DNA of 64,000 bases, from positions 1-64,000 of the forward strand of contig JAKLKD010000006.1 of the NCBI GenBank assembly GCA_023150845.1, in the 5' to 3' direction. Made by a program: the position numbers and the translations under genes. Under the pieces are notes generated by a model, which saw only the letters and a list, made by a program, of their open reading frames with translations, was not told the origin of the DNA and searched no databases. Below are positions 10,058 to 17,617 of the stretch, in pieces; the stretch's first letter is position 1, and each line of letters opens with the position of its first letter. The stretch comes from Myxococcota bacterium (GTDB lineage: Bacteria; Myxococcota_A; UBA796; CAJQPC01).

Positions 10058-10270
10058 GGAGAGCTGCACATCCGTCTGCCGCTCGATCTTGTGCACGGAC
10101 GGCTGCTTGATGCCAAGCCGGTCCCCCAGCTCCTCTTGGGTGAGCCCGAGGAGCTGGCGAAGCGCACGAAGGCCCTCCACCTCTTGAACCAGCTCTAGGG
10201 TGCGCGCCTCTACCTGAGCGCGCTGCGCGGCAGGGAGGGCGTTGATGACCTCATCGAGGGTGCGCGTCAT
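9938..10270 (-). CDS. XRE-family DNA-binding regulator, HigA-like
   Basis: A 110-residue protein. The helix-turn-helix is clear in LRQLLGLTQEELGDRLGIKQPSVHKIER (residues about 37-64), followed by LSTLRRFVEAAGGSLELIIRLPD, the C-terminal pattern of HigA-like antitoxins. It probably binds its own promoter: a perfect 16-bp palindrome sits 19 bp before the ATG. No HigB-like toxin is next to it; instead it is convergent with the DUF1828-like gene, and hemH ends 48 bp upstream. The start MTRTLDEVINAL is chosen because a longer frame would run back through the promoter and into hemH. A truncated second copy of its tail lies at 6957-7070. Confidence 0.85.
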   Translation of the reverse strand: MTRTLDEVINALPAAQRAQVEARTLELVQEVEGLRALRQLLGLTQEELGDRLGIKQPSVHKIERQTDVQLSTLRRFVEAAGGSLELIIRLPDTGPIRLVGLGSVVATDGG

Positions 10271-10288
10271 GGGTGGACCCCGGGCACG

Positions 10289-10331
10289 TTGGTCGATCGA
10301 CCAATATAGCCCCCAGGCTATCCCCCCACAA
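10289..10331 (-). promoter_or_regulatory. promoter and palindromic operator of the XRE gene
   Basis: Reading the minus strand: -35 TTGTGG (10331-10326), 17-bp spacer, -10 TATATT (10308-10303), and overlapping the -10 and start site the perfect palindrome TTGGTCGATCGACCAA (10304-10289). Repressor binding here would block the promoter, so autoregulation is likely. The -35 element lies within the last codons of hemH. Confidence 0.6.
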
Positions 10332-11349
10332 CCCCCCGCACCAACCCCGCCACCCCGCTCACCCAGGCCGGGTCGCTGTTCACACAGGGCACGAGCGTGT
10401 AGCCCTCGCCCCCCGCCTTCATGAAGTCGTCGCGGCCGCGGATGCCCATCTCCTCCAGGGTCTCCAGGCAGTCGGCGGTGAAGGAGGGGCAGAGGACGAG
10501 CAGGCGCTTCACGCCGCGCTGGGCCAGGGCGGGGACCACCTCGTCGGTGTAGGGGCGGATCCAGGGGATGCGGCCTAAGCGGGACTGGAAGCTCACGCTC
10601 CACTGGTCTTTTTGTAGGCCGAGGCGCTCGGCGAGGGCGCGGGCCGTGGCGACGGACTGGGCGCGGTAACAGGCGCGGTTGCTGGGGTTGATGGCCGCGC
10701 AGCAGGCATCATCGAACCGGCAGGGCGCGGGGCCGAGGTTGGTCGCCGTCACCTGGCGCTCGGGTACGCCGTGGAAGGAGAACAGGACGTGGTCGGCCTG
10801 GGATGAGGCGAGGAGCGGCCTCGCGAGGGCCGCGGCCGGGTCCAAGAACTCGGGGGCGTCGTAGAAGTCACGAAGGGGGATGAGCTCGGGCACCACGGGC
10901 AGGCGCGCGGCCTGGGCGTAGACCTCCTCCATCGACGAGCCCGTCGAGGACGAGGCGTATTGGGGGTAGAGCGGCAGCACGACGATGCGGTCCACACCCT
11001 CGGCCTGGAGCGCGCGGAGGCCCTCGGCGATGGAGGGCTGGCCGTAACGCATGGCGAGGCGCACCCGGAAGCCCTGGCCGAGCTCCCGGGAGACGGCCTC
11101 GGCCAAGGCGACGCTGTGGAACATCAAGGGCGAGCCGCGCTGGGGATCCCAGATCTCGCGGTAGGCCCGGGCGCTCTTGGCCGGGCGGAAGGGCAAGATG
11201 AACAGGTTGAGGAGCAGGGCGCGGCCGATGGGGTTCATGTCCAAGACGCGGGGGTCGGACAAAAACTCCCTCAGGTACACCCGCACCGGCCCAGCCTCGG
11301 GGGCGGTGGGGGTGCCGAGGTTGATCAGCAGCACGCCCGTCTCGTTCAT
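10318..11349 (-). CDS. hemH: ferrochelatase
   Basis: Inserts ferrous iron into protoporphyrin IX (or coproporphyrin III in some lineages), the end step of heme synthesis. The protein opens VLLINLGTPTAPE, has the catalytic His in LFSFHGVPER (His193) and the conserved Glu in DCLETLEEMG (Glu296), and SYQSR-like SFQSRLGRIPWIRPYTDE. Length 343 fits. An internal Cys group, Cys210, 216, 217 and 227 (within PAPCRFDDACCAAINPSNRAC), is of the kind that holds a [2Fe-2S] cluster in several bacterial ferrochelatases; that it does so here is inference. The ATG overlaps the TGA of the RND-TolC gene (ATGA), so it is the fourth and last gene of the tetR-led efflux operon. Confidence 0.95.
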   Translation of the reverse strand: MNETGVLLINLGTPTAPEAGPVRVYLREFLSDPRVLDMNPIGRALLLNLFILPFRPAKSARAYREIWDPQRGSPLMFHSVALAEAVSRELGQGFRVRLAMRYGQPSIAEGLRALQAEGVDRIVVLPLYPQYASSSTGSSMEEVYAQAARLPVVPELIPLRDFYDAPEFLDPAAALARPLLASSQADHVLFSFHGVPERQVTATNLGPAPCRFDDACCAAINPSNRACYRAQSVATARALAERLGLQKDQWSVSFQSRLGRIPWIRPYTDEVVPALAQRGVKRLLVLCPSFTADCLETLEEMGIRGRDDFMKAGGEGYTLVPCVNSDPAWVSGVAGLVRGVVGG

Positions 11350-14300
11350 GGTGTCCAGGCTCCCATCGCGACGGCGAGGCGGATCGCCGCCAGGTCGCGG
11401 TTCATGCGCTCGGTGAGCAGGGTCAGCTCCGTGGCCTCCAGGCCCAGCCGGGCGTCATCGGCGTCGAGGCCGCTCACGCTGCCCGCCTGGAAGCCCAGCT
11501 CCGCGAGGCGCAGGCTCTCCCGGGCGAGGTTCAGCTCACGCTCCACGGCGACGAGGCTCGCCTCGGCGCGCTCAAAGGCGCTCCAGGCCACGCGGATCTC
11601 CTGCTCGACCTCTAGCAGCGCCTTCTCTTGCATGAGCTGGGCCGCCCGGGCGTTCGACGCCGCGTCGCGCTGGGTGGTGATGCGGTAGCCGCCGTCCCAC
11701 GGCGTCCAGGTCGCGTTGAGCACGACCATCCACCAGTCGGGCTCCCCCTGGAAGCCGAGGTTCTGGGTGAGGCTGTAGGTGTAGCGGGCGCTCACGTCGG
11801 GCAGCCAGCCCATCGCCTCGGCCTGGACCTGGAGCTGGGCGGCCTTGGCCTGCAGCTCGGCCACCTGGAGGTCGGGGCGCTGGGACTTCGCCTGGCTGAG
11901 CGCGTCCTCGACGCTGGCCGCGGGGCGCGGCTGCGGCGCGGGAAGGCTGACCTGGGTGCTCGCGGGGAGGCCCGTCAACATCGCGAAGGCCTGCTCGGCG
12001 GTGGTGAGGGACTCCTCGGCCTGACGGCGGCTGCGCTCGGCGCGGCTCACGGCGAGCTCGGCCTGGAGCTCGGCCAGGGGCGGCGCGGCCCCAGCGGCGA
12101 CCTGGCGTTTGGCCAAGGCGTAGTGCGCCTCGGCGTTCTCATGGGCCTGACGGGTGATCTCTACGGCCTGACGGGCCACGGCGAGGCCGTAGTAGGCCTG
12201 GGCCGCCCCGGCGCGCACCTGGAGCCGCACGTCGGCCTCCTGGGCGTAGGCCGCGTCCCGCATCGTGTACGCCCCGCGCAGGAGAGGCAGGCTCTCCGGC
12301 GAGAAGATCGGCTGCACGACGCTCACGTTCATGTCGGCGTACCGTTTGGCCTGGATGACCGTCGGCTCCACCGAGTCGGCGTCGAAGAAGTCGGCGAACT
12401 CCTCGGGGATGGAGTCGGCGAAGTTGAGCTCCACGGCCTGCTTGTTGATCGTGTAGTTCGCGTTCGCCTGCACCTTCGGCGACAACAAGGTCCAGGCCGT
12501 GCCGACCTGGTTCTTGGCCTGGAAGGTCTGCTCCTGGATGAGCTGCAGGTCGAGGTTGTTCTTCTCGGTCTCGGAGACGACCTGGGCCAAGCTGAGCGCC
12601 TGGGCCTGGGCGGAGCCGCCGATCAAGAGGAGCGCGAGGGACGCCGTGACCACCGCCGGGGTGGCCTTCTTGCCCCGGCCGCCGAACAGCCGGCGGGCGA
12701 GGTCGCTGAGATCTTCGCTGATCGTGTACATCGTAGGCACCATGACCAGGGTGAGGACGGTGGCCACGCCCAGCCCGAAGATGACGGCGATGGCCATAGG
12801 CCCCCAGAACGCCGCCGATGCGCCGCCGAAGGTCACGGCGAGCTTGCGGAAGTCGAGGGTCACGCCGGTCGCCATGGGGATCAGGCCGAGCAGGGTGGTG
12901 AGCGCGGTCAGAATGACGGGCCGGAAGCGGGTGAGACCGGCCTGGATGAGCGACTCCCGCACACCCACCCCTCTCTCACGCAGCACCTGCACATAGTCCA
13001 GCAGAACGATCGCGTTGTTGACCACGACCCCCGCGAGGCTGATCACGCCGATGCCCGTCATGATGATGCCGAAGGGCGTGCCGGTGATGATCAGGCCCCA
13101 CAAGACGCCGATGAGGGACAAGAGCACGCTCACCATGATGATGAACGGCCGCACGATGGAGTCGAACTGGGTGACGAGCACCAAGAAGATCAAGACGCAG
13201 GCGATCAAGAAGGTGCGCATCAAGAAGGCCGTGGCCTCCTGCTGCTCTTGGTCAGCGCCGCCCATGGTCAGCTCGATCCCGGCGGGGGCCTTCCACTCGC
13301 CGATGAGCTTCTTCACCGCGCCCTGGACCTCGTTCACGTTGAAGCCGTCGGCCACGTCGCCGGAGATGGTGATCACCCGGCGGCGGTCGTCGTGTTTGAT
13401 CGCGCCGGAGCCGCCGAGGGCCTCGTAGCTGGCCAAGGTCGAGAGCGGCACCATGAGGTTGTCTTTGCCCGGCACCCGCAGGCGCAGGATCGCCTCGGCG
13501 TCGTCCACAAACGGCGCGTCCAAGGCGACGATCACGTCGGTCTCGTCCTCGCCGTCGCGCAGCACCGTCGCTTTGGTGCCGGAGACGGCGCCGCGCAGGG
13601 TGTTCGCCACCATCGAGGAGCTCGCGCCCACCCGCTTCGCCGCGGCGCGGTCCACGGTGAACCGCAGCTCCGGCCGCCCGACGCGGTAGTCGTCGCTGAG
13701 GTCCACGACCCCCTGCACCTCAGCGAGGCGGCGCTTGACCTCCTCCGCCAGCTCGCCGAGCTGGTCGTAGTCCTCGCCGATGATCTTCACCTCGACGGGC
13801 TTGCCGACGGGCGGGCCCATCTCTTGGGCCTCGACGGTGACCGAGGCGCCGACGAGCTGCTCCGCCGCGCCGCGCACCCGCTCGATGGAGTCGAAGGAGC
13901 TGCCTTTGCGGGGGGTCTCGCCCTCGCGCAGGTCCGAGGCGATGGGGTGGTAGACCAAGGTGAGGTTGCCCACGTTGGGCGTGCCCGCCCCGCCGAAGCC
14001 GCCGCCGCCGCCGGAGCCGGTCTCGGCGATGATGGTCTTCACGTCGGCTTCAGTGGTGATCGCCGCCTCAAGCTGGCGCAGCATCCGGTCCGTCGTCTCT
14101 AGGCGGGTGCCGTCCGGGGCGCGCAGGGCCACGGTGACCTGGTTGGGCTCGGTCAGCGGGAAGAACTCCGTGCCGTGGTTCAAGAAGCCGTAGAGCACGA
14201 AGGTGCCGATGAGGCTCACGAAGCCCACGCCGAGGCTCAGGTAGCGGTGGTCGATGGACCACGCCAACGCCGAGCGGTACCACCGCAGCACCTTGCCCAT

Positions 14301-15812
14301 CACCTCGTCCTCCGGGGGCAGCTCGCCCTCGGCGCGCGCGGACTGGGGCGGCTTCATCAAGGTCGCCGTCGCCACAGGGACGATGACGAGGGCCACAAAC
14401 AATGACGCCGTGAGCACAATGATGACGGTGAGCGGCATGTAGCTCATGAACTCGCCCATGATGCCCTCCCAGGCGAGCAAGGGCGCGAACGCGAGGTGGG
14501 TGGTCAGCGTAGACGTGGTGACGGGCACCGCCATCTCGCTCACACCGAGCACGGAGGCCTCCTTGGGGGTCTTGCCCTCCTCGACGTGGCGGTAGATGTT
14601 CTCCACCACGACGATGGCGTTGTCCACGAGCATCCCCAGGGCGAGGATGAGCGCGAACAGCACGATCATGTTCAGGGTGACGCCCATGAAGTCGAGCACC
14701 ATGAAGCTGATGAGCATCGACGTGGGGATCGCGATGGCCACGAACCAGGAGTTGCGGAAGCCCATGAAGAAGAACAGCACGCCCACGACGAGCAGGAGCC
14801 CGGAGAGGATGTTGTTCTCCAGCTCGGCGACGCTGTTGTCGATCTCGCGGGAGGCGTCGGCCTGGAAGGAGTAGCGCATGCCCTCGGGCCAGCTCGCCGC
14901 GGCGGTGACCGTGGCGGCCTTCGCGGCGTCGGCGAGCTCGATGAGGTTCTCCCCGGCGCGCTTTTTGACGCCGAGGGTGATCGTCGGTTCGCCGTTCTGG
15001 CGGGAGATGGTGCTGCGGTCGGCGTAGCCGTCCACCACCCGGGCGACGTCGCCGACGAACACCGTGCGCTCGCCGACGTTCTTCACCGGCACGCCGCGCA
15101 GGTCGTCCGCCGTGGCGAGCTCCGCGGGCACCCGCAGGAGGTAGTCGCCGCGGCCGGCGTCGACGTTGCCGCTGGGGATGTTCACGTTCTCGGCCCGCAG
15201 CGCCATCGTCAGGTCGTTGAACGAGACGTCAAAACGCTCAAGGCGCTCGGGGTCGGCGAGCACCCGGACCTCCCGGGTGAGGCCGCCGGAGAGCGTGACC
15301 TCCAGCACCCCGGGCAGGCCCTCGATGACGTCCTGGAGGTCTTCAGCGCGCTGCTTGAGCACCTCCTCGTCCTGGGGGCCGGAGATGGAGATGAGCAGGA
15401 TGGGGAAGTCGGAGAAGCTGATCTCCGTGACCATCGTGTCTTCAGCGTCTTCAGGCAGGTCCACCTTCGCGGCGTCCACACGCTCGCGGACCTTCTGCAA
15501 GGCCTCGGAGATGTCGGCGTCGGGGTTGAACTCCAGGTTGATGACCGAGGTGCCCTCATACGAGGTCGAGGTCATGGACTTGACGTCTTTGATGCCCTTG
15601 AGCTCACGCTCGAGCGGCACGGTCACCAAGGACTCGATGTCCTCCGGGGAGACGCCGATGTAGGGGGTGCTCACCAAGATCACGGGGATCTTGATGTCGG
15701 GGGCGGCCTCTCGGGGCAGGGTGATGTACGACCACGCCCCGAAGAAGACGATCATGAGCACGAAGATGACCACGGTGACGGTGTGGTCGACGATCCATTG
15801 GGCCCAACGCAT
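11346..15812 (-). CDS. RND efflux pump fused to a TolC-type outer-membrane channel
   Basis: One uninterrupted frame of 1,488 residues encodes two normally separate parts of a tripartite efflux system. Residues 1 to about 1047 are a complete AcrB/MexB-type proton-driven RND transporter: MRWAQWIVDHTVTVVIFVLM (first span), GLLLVVGVLFFFMGFRNSWF, the LGMLVDNAIVVVENI span with its buried Asp, and the final span VIFGLGVATVLTLVMVP. Then comes KK followed by a hydrophobic stretch and GGSAQA (residues 1048-1070), which looks exactly like a signal peptide with a peptidase I site after Ala1070. Residues 1071-1488 are a full-length TolC/OEP protein (ALSLAQVVSETEKNNLDL to RLAVAMGAW). Similar CzcA-OEP fusions are known in Bacteroidota. 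It sits between the membrane-fusion protein gene (12 bp gap) and hemH (ATGA overlap). Confidence 0.9.
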   Translation of the reverse strand: MRWAQWIVDHTVTVVIFVLMIVFFGAWSYITLPREAAPDIKIPVILVSTPYIGVSPEDIESLVTVPLERELKGIKDVKSMTSTSYEGTSVINLEFNPDADISEALQKVRERVDAAKVDLPEDAEDTMVTEISFSDFPILLISISGPQDEEVLKQRAEDLQDVIEGLPGVLEVTLSGGLTREVRVLADPERLERFDVSFNDLTMALRAENVNIPSGNVDAGRGDYLLRVPAELATADDLRGVPVKNVGERTVFVGDVARVVDGYADRSTISRQNGEPTITLGVKKRAGENLIELADAAKAATVTAAASWPEGMRYSFQADASREIDNSVAELENNILSGLLLVVGVLFFFMGFRNSWFVAIAIPTSMLISFMVLDFMGVTLNMIVLFALILALGMLVDNAIVVVENIYRHVEEGKTPKEASVLGVSEMAVPVTTSTLTTHLAFAPLLAWEGIMGEFMSYMPLTVIIVLTASLFVALVIVPVATATLMKPPQSARAEGELPPEDEVMGKVLRWYRSALAWSIDHRYLSLGVGFVSLIGTFVLYGFLNHGTEFFPLTEPNQVTVALRAPDGTRLETTDRMLRQLEAAITTEADVKTIIAETGSGGGGGFGGAGTPNVGNLTLVYHPIASDLREGETPRKGSSFDSIERVRGAAEQLVGASVTVEAQEMGPPVGKPVEVKIIGEDYDQLGELAEEVKRRLAEVQGVVDLSDDYRVGRPELRFTVDRAAAKRVGASSSMVANTLRGAVSGTKATVLRDGEDETDVIVALDAPFVDDAEAILRLRVPGKDNLMVPLSTLASYEALGGSGAIKHDDRRRVITISGDVADGFNVNEVQGAVKKLIGEWKAPAGIELTMGGADQEQQEATAFLMRTFLIACVLIFLVLVTQFDSIVRPFIIMVSVLLSLIGVLWGLIITGTPFGIIMTGIGVISLAGVVVNNAIVLLDYVQVLRERGVGVRESLIQAGLTRFRPVILTALTTLLGLIPMATGVTLDFRKLAVTFGGASAAFWGPMAIAVIFGLGVATVLTLVMVPTMYTISEDLSDLARRLFGGRGKKATPAVVTASLALLLIGGSAQAQALSLAQVVSETEKNNLDLQLIQEQTFQAKNQVGTAWTLLSPKVQANANYTINKQAVELNFADSIPEEFADFFDADSVEPTVIQAKRYADMNVSVVQPIFSPESLPLLRGAYTMRDAAYAQEADVRLQVRAGAAQAYYGLAVARQAVEITRQAHENAEAHYALAKRQVAAGAAPPLAELQAELAVSRAERSRRQAEESLTTAEQAFAMLTGLPASTQVSLPAPQPRPAASVEDALSQAKSQRPDLQVAELQAKAAQLQVQAEAMGWLPDVSARYTYSLTQNLGFQGEPDWWMVVLNATWTPWDGGYRITTQRDAASNARAAQLMQEKALLEVEQEIRVAWSAFERAEASLVAVERELNLARESLRLAELGFQAGSVSGLDADDARLGLEATELTLLTERMNRDLAAIRLAVAMGAWTP

Positions 15813-15824
15813 GACGGCGGCCTC

Positions 15825-16904
15825 CTAATACTGAACGCGGCCTGCTTCGCAGCAGACCCCGCGCCGCACGACGTAGAGGGCGTCGCCCTCGGCCAGCTCA
15901 CGGTGCCCCGCGCTCACCACGACGTCGCCTTCGGTGAGACCGGACCGGATGAGGGCCTGGTCGGTGAGAAAGGCCTCGATCTCGAGATCACGCCAGCGGG
16001 CGACGTCGTCCTCGCCGAGCAAGAACACGCCGCGGCTCGACGCCCGGGTGACGATCCAGTCTTGCGGGATGAGCACGCCGGACTCCGAGAGCGTGCGCTC
16101 CAGGCTCACCCGGCCCAACATGCCGGGCATGAGCGCGCCGTCGGGGTTGGGCACAGCGACCTCTACCGTCCAGGTGCGGGTGCCGAGGTCGGCGGCGACG
16201 CCCCGACGCTGGACCACACCCTCGGCGACGAGCGGCGAGGACAGGCTCGTGAAGCGCACGGCCTGGCCCTCCTCAAGCTGGGCCACGTCGAGGTCGGTGA
16301 CCGAGAGCTCGACCACGGCGGGGTCTACGGAGACGAGGCGCATCGCCGGGGCGCCGGGGGCGACGACCTCACCCTCCTCGACGTTGATCTTGGCGATCTT
16401 GCCGGAGAAGGGGGCGACGATCTTCGCCCGGCTGAGGTTGATGCGGGCGAGCTCCACGTTGGCCTCGGCGATCTTCGCCTGGGTCTCGACGTTGAGCCGG
16501 GCCTGGGCGGAGAGGCCGTCGGCGAGGGCGACGGCGCGGTCGAGCTCGGCCTTGGCCTGGGCGGCCTGGGCCTCGGCGACGCGGAGCTGGGCCTCCCGGG
16601 AGGCGACGTCTACGCGGGCGAGGAGCTGGCCGCGCCGCACGCTGTCGCCCTCCCGGACGAGCACCGCCTCGACGTAGCCGCCGAGCGGCGCGGCGAGGTT
16701 GGCGTCATCGTTCGCCTTGACCTCGCCGGGCAGCTCCATCCGTCGCACCGCGGGGATGAGCTTCACCGTGGCCACCTCGACGCGGGCGGAGGGCGCGTCG
16801 GTGAGGGTGGGCGGGGTGAGGTCGGCGGGGCCGTTCTCGGCGCCCGCGGAGCCGCAGCCCAAGGCCATGGCGAGGGGGAGGGTGAAGACGAATCGGGACG
16901 TCAT
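15825..16904 (-). CDS. RND efflux membrane-fusion (periplasmic adaptor) lipoprotein
   Basis: A 359-residue HlyD/AcrA-type adaptor that bridges the inner-membrane RND pump and the outer-membrane channel. The N-terminus MTSRFVFTLPLAMALGCGS has a lipobox (ALGC), so it is lipid-anchored. The barrel-sandwich halves flank a helical hairpin: GYVEAVLVREGDSVRRGQLLARVD, a coiled region from VASREAQLRVAEAQ to ELARINLSRA, then KIVAPFSGKIAKINVEEGEVV. A beta-barrel and membrane-proximal domain follow. Its ATG overlaps the stop of the tetR gene and its stop is 12 bp from the RND-TolC start, so it is the second gene of the operon. Confidence 0.92.
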   Translation of the reverse strand: MTSRFVFTLPLAMALGCGSAGAENGPADLTPPTLTDAPSARVEVATVKLIPAVRRMELPGEVKANDDANLAAPLGGYVEAVLVREGDSVRRGQLLARVDVASREAQLRVAEAQAAQAKAELDRAVALADGLSAQARLNVETQAKIAEANVELARINLSRAKIVAPFSGKIAKINVEEGEVVAPGAPAMRLVSVDPAVVELSVTDLDVAQLEEGQAVRFTSLSSPLVAEGVVQRRGVAADLGTRTWTVEVAVPNPDGALMPGMLGRVSLERTLSESGVLIPQDWIVTRASSRGVFLLGEDDVARWRDLEIEAFLTDQALIRSGLTEGDVVVSAGHRELAEGDALYVVRRGVCCEAGRVQY

Positions 16905-17479
16905 GGAGCGACTCCGTGCAGCAGCAGGTCAAGGACCTGGTCGGCGGTGTCCGCGGTGAGCGGCGGCCCGCCGTGAAGGGTGGCGCCCAGGCGGATACGG
17001 ACACCGCCGAGCAACATGAGCGCGCCAGCGACGGGATCGTGGGGGCGTACCTCCCCCCGCGCGATCCCCTCCTGGAGCAGATGGATGAGCAGGACGACCT
17101 CCCCCTCGTGGAAACGTTTGGCGTCTACGAGGGGCGCGCCTTGGCCGGCCTGCTGCATCGCCTGATGCAAGAAGCGCAGGACCATGGGGTCGTCGAGGTG
17201 GAGCTGGAAGCAGGCCCGGACGTAGGCGCGCATACGGTCGATGACCGGGCCCGGCGCCTGCAAGGAGGCGGCGATGACCTCGAGCCAGCAGCTGAGGTGG
17301 TGGCTGACGAGCGCGGTGAACAGGCCATCCTTGCTGCCGAAGTGGTAGTACAGCGTCGGCTTGGTCACGCCGACGGCTTCAGCGATCTCCCGCACGGAGG
17401 TCGCCGCGTACCCACGCTCCGCGAACAGCCGCGTGGCCTCTCGGATGATCCGACCGCGGACCTCGTCTTGTTCACCCAT
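16901..17479 (-). CDS. TetR-family transcriptional regulator of the efflux operon
   Basis: A ~192-residue TetR regulator. The N-terminal helix-turn-helix is typical: RIIREATRLFAERGYAATSVREIAEAVGVTKPTLYYHFGSKDGLF. The rest is the variable all-helical ligand and dimerisation domain. Start taken at the ATG at 17479 (GGAG 5 nt upstream); a GTG immediately before it, at 17482, is the alternative. It is the first gene of an operon with the adaptor, RND-TolC fusion and hemH, and two inverted repeats upstream are likely operators, so it probably represses the operon until a pump substrate (possibly a porphyrin, given hemH) binds. Confidence 0.92.
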   Translation of the reverse strand: MGEQDEVRGRIIREATRLFAERGYAATSVREIAEAVGVTKPTLYYHFGSKDGLFTALVSHHLSCWLEVIAASLQAPGPVIDRMRAYVRACFQLHLDDPMVLRFLHQAMQQAGQGAPLVDAKRFHEGEVVLLIHLLQEGIARGEVRPHDPVAGALMLLGGVRIRLGATLHGGPPLTADTADQVLDLLLHGVAP

Positions 17480-17494
17480 CACCGCTCCGGTTTT

Positions 17495-17546
17495 TTACCG
17501 AACGGTAGGTAACCAGCTCACCCCGAGGTGCCTACCGACCGGTAGG
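17495..17546. promoter_or_regulatory. paired TetR-type operators
   Basis: Two related inverted repeats upstream of the tetR start: TACCG-AA-CGGTA centred near 17501-17502 and CCTACCGACCGGTAGG at 17531-17546 (7-bp arms, 2-bp centre). Both share the half-site TACCG/CGGTA and are about 36 bp centre to centre, the geometry expected for two TetR dimers covering a promoter. The actual -35/-10 is not clear to me. Confidence 0.6.
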
Positions 17547-17617
17547 TCAGCGCGGCAAAATAGTCCCCTGCGCCGCGTCAGCCTTCTGGGCGCGGCGTCA
17601 GGGATCGGCGAGGCCCG

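Noticed and set aside
11628-14102. Long plus-strand frame opposite the RND-TolC gene
   Set aside because: His/Gly/Arg-rich nonsense composition, antisense to a complete RND protein.
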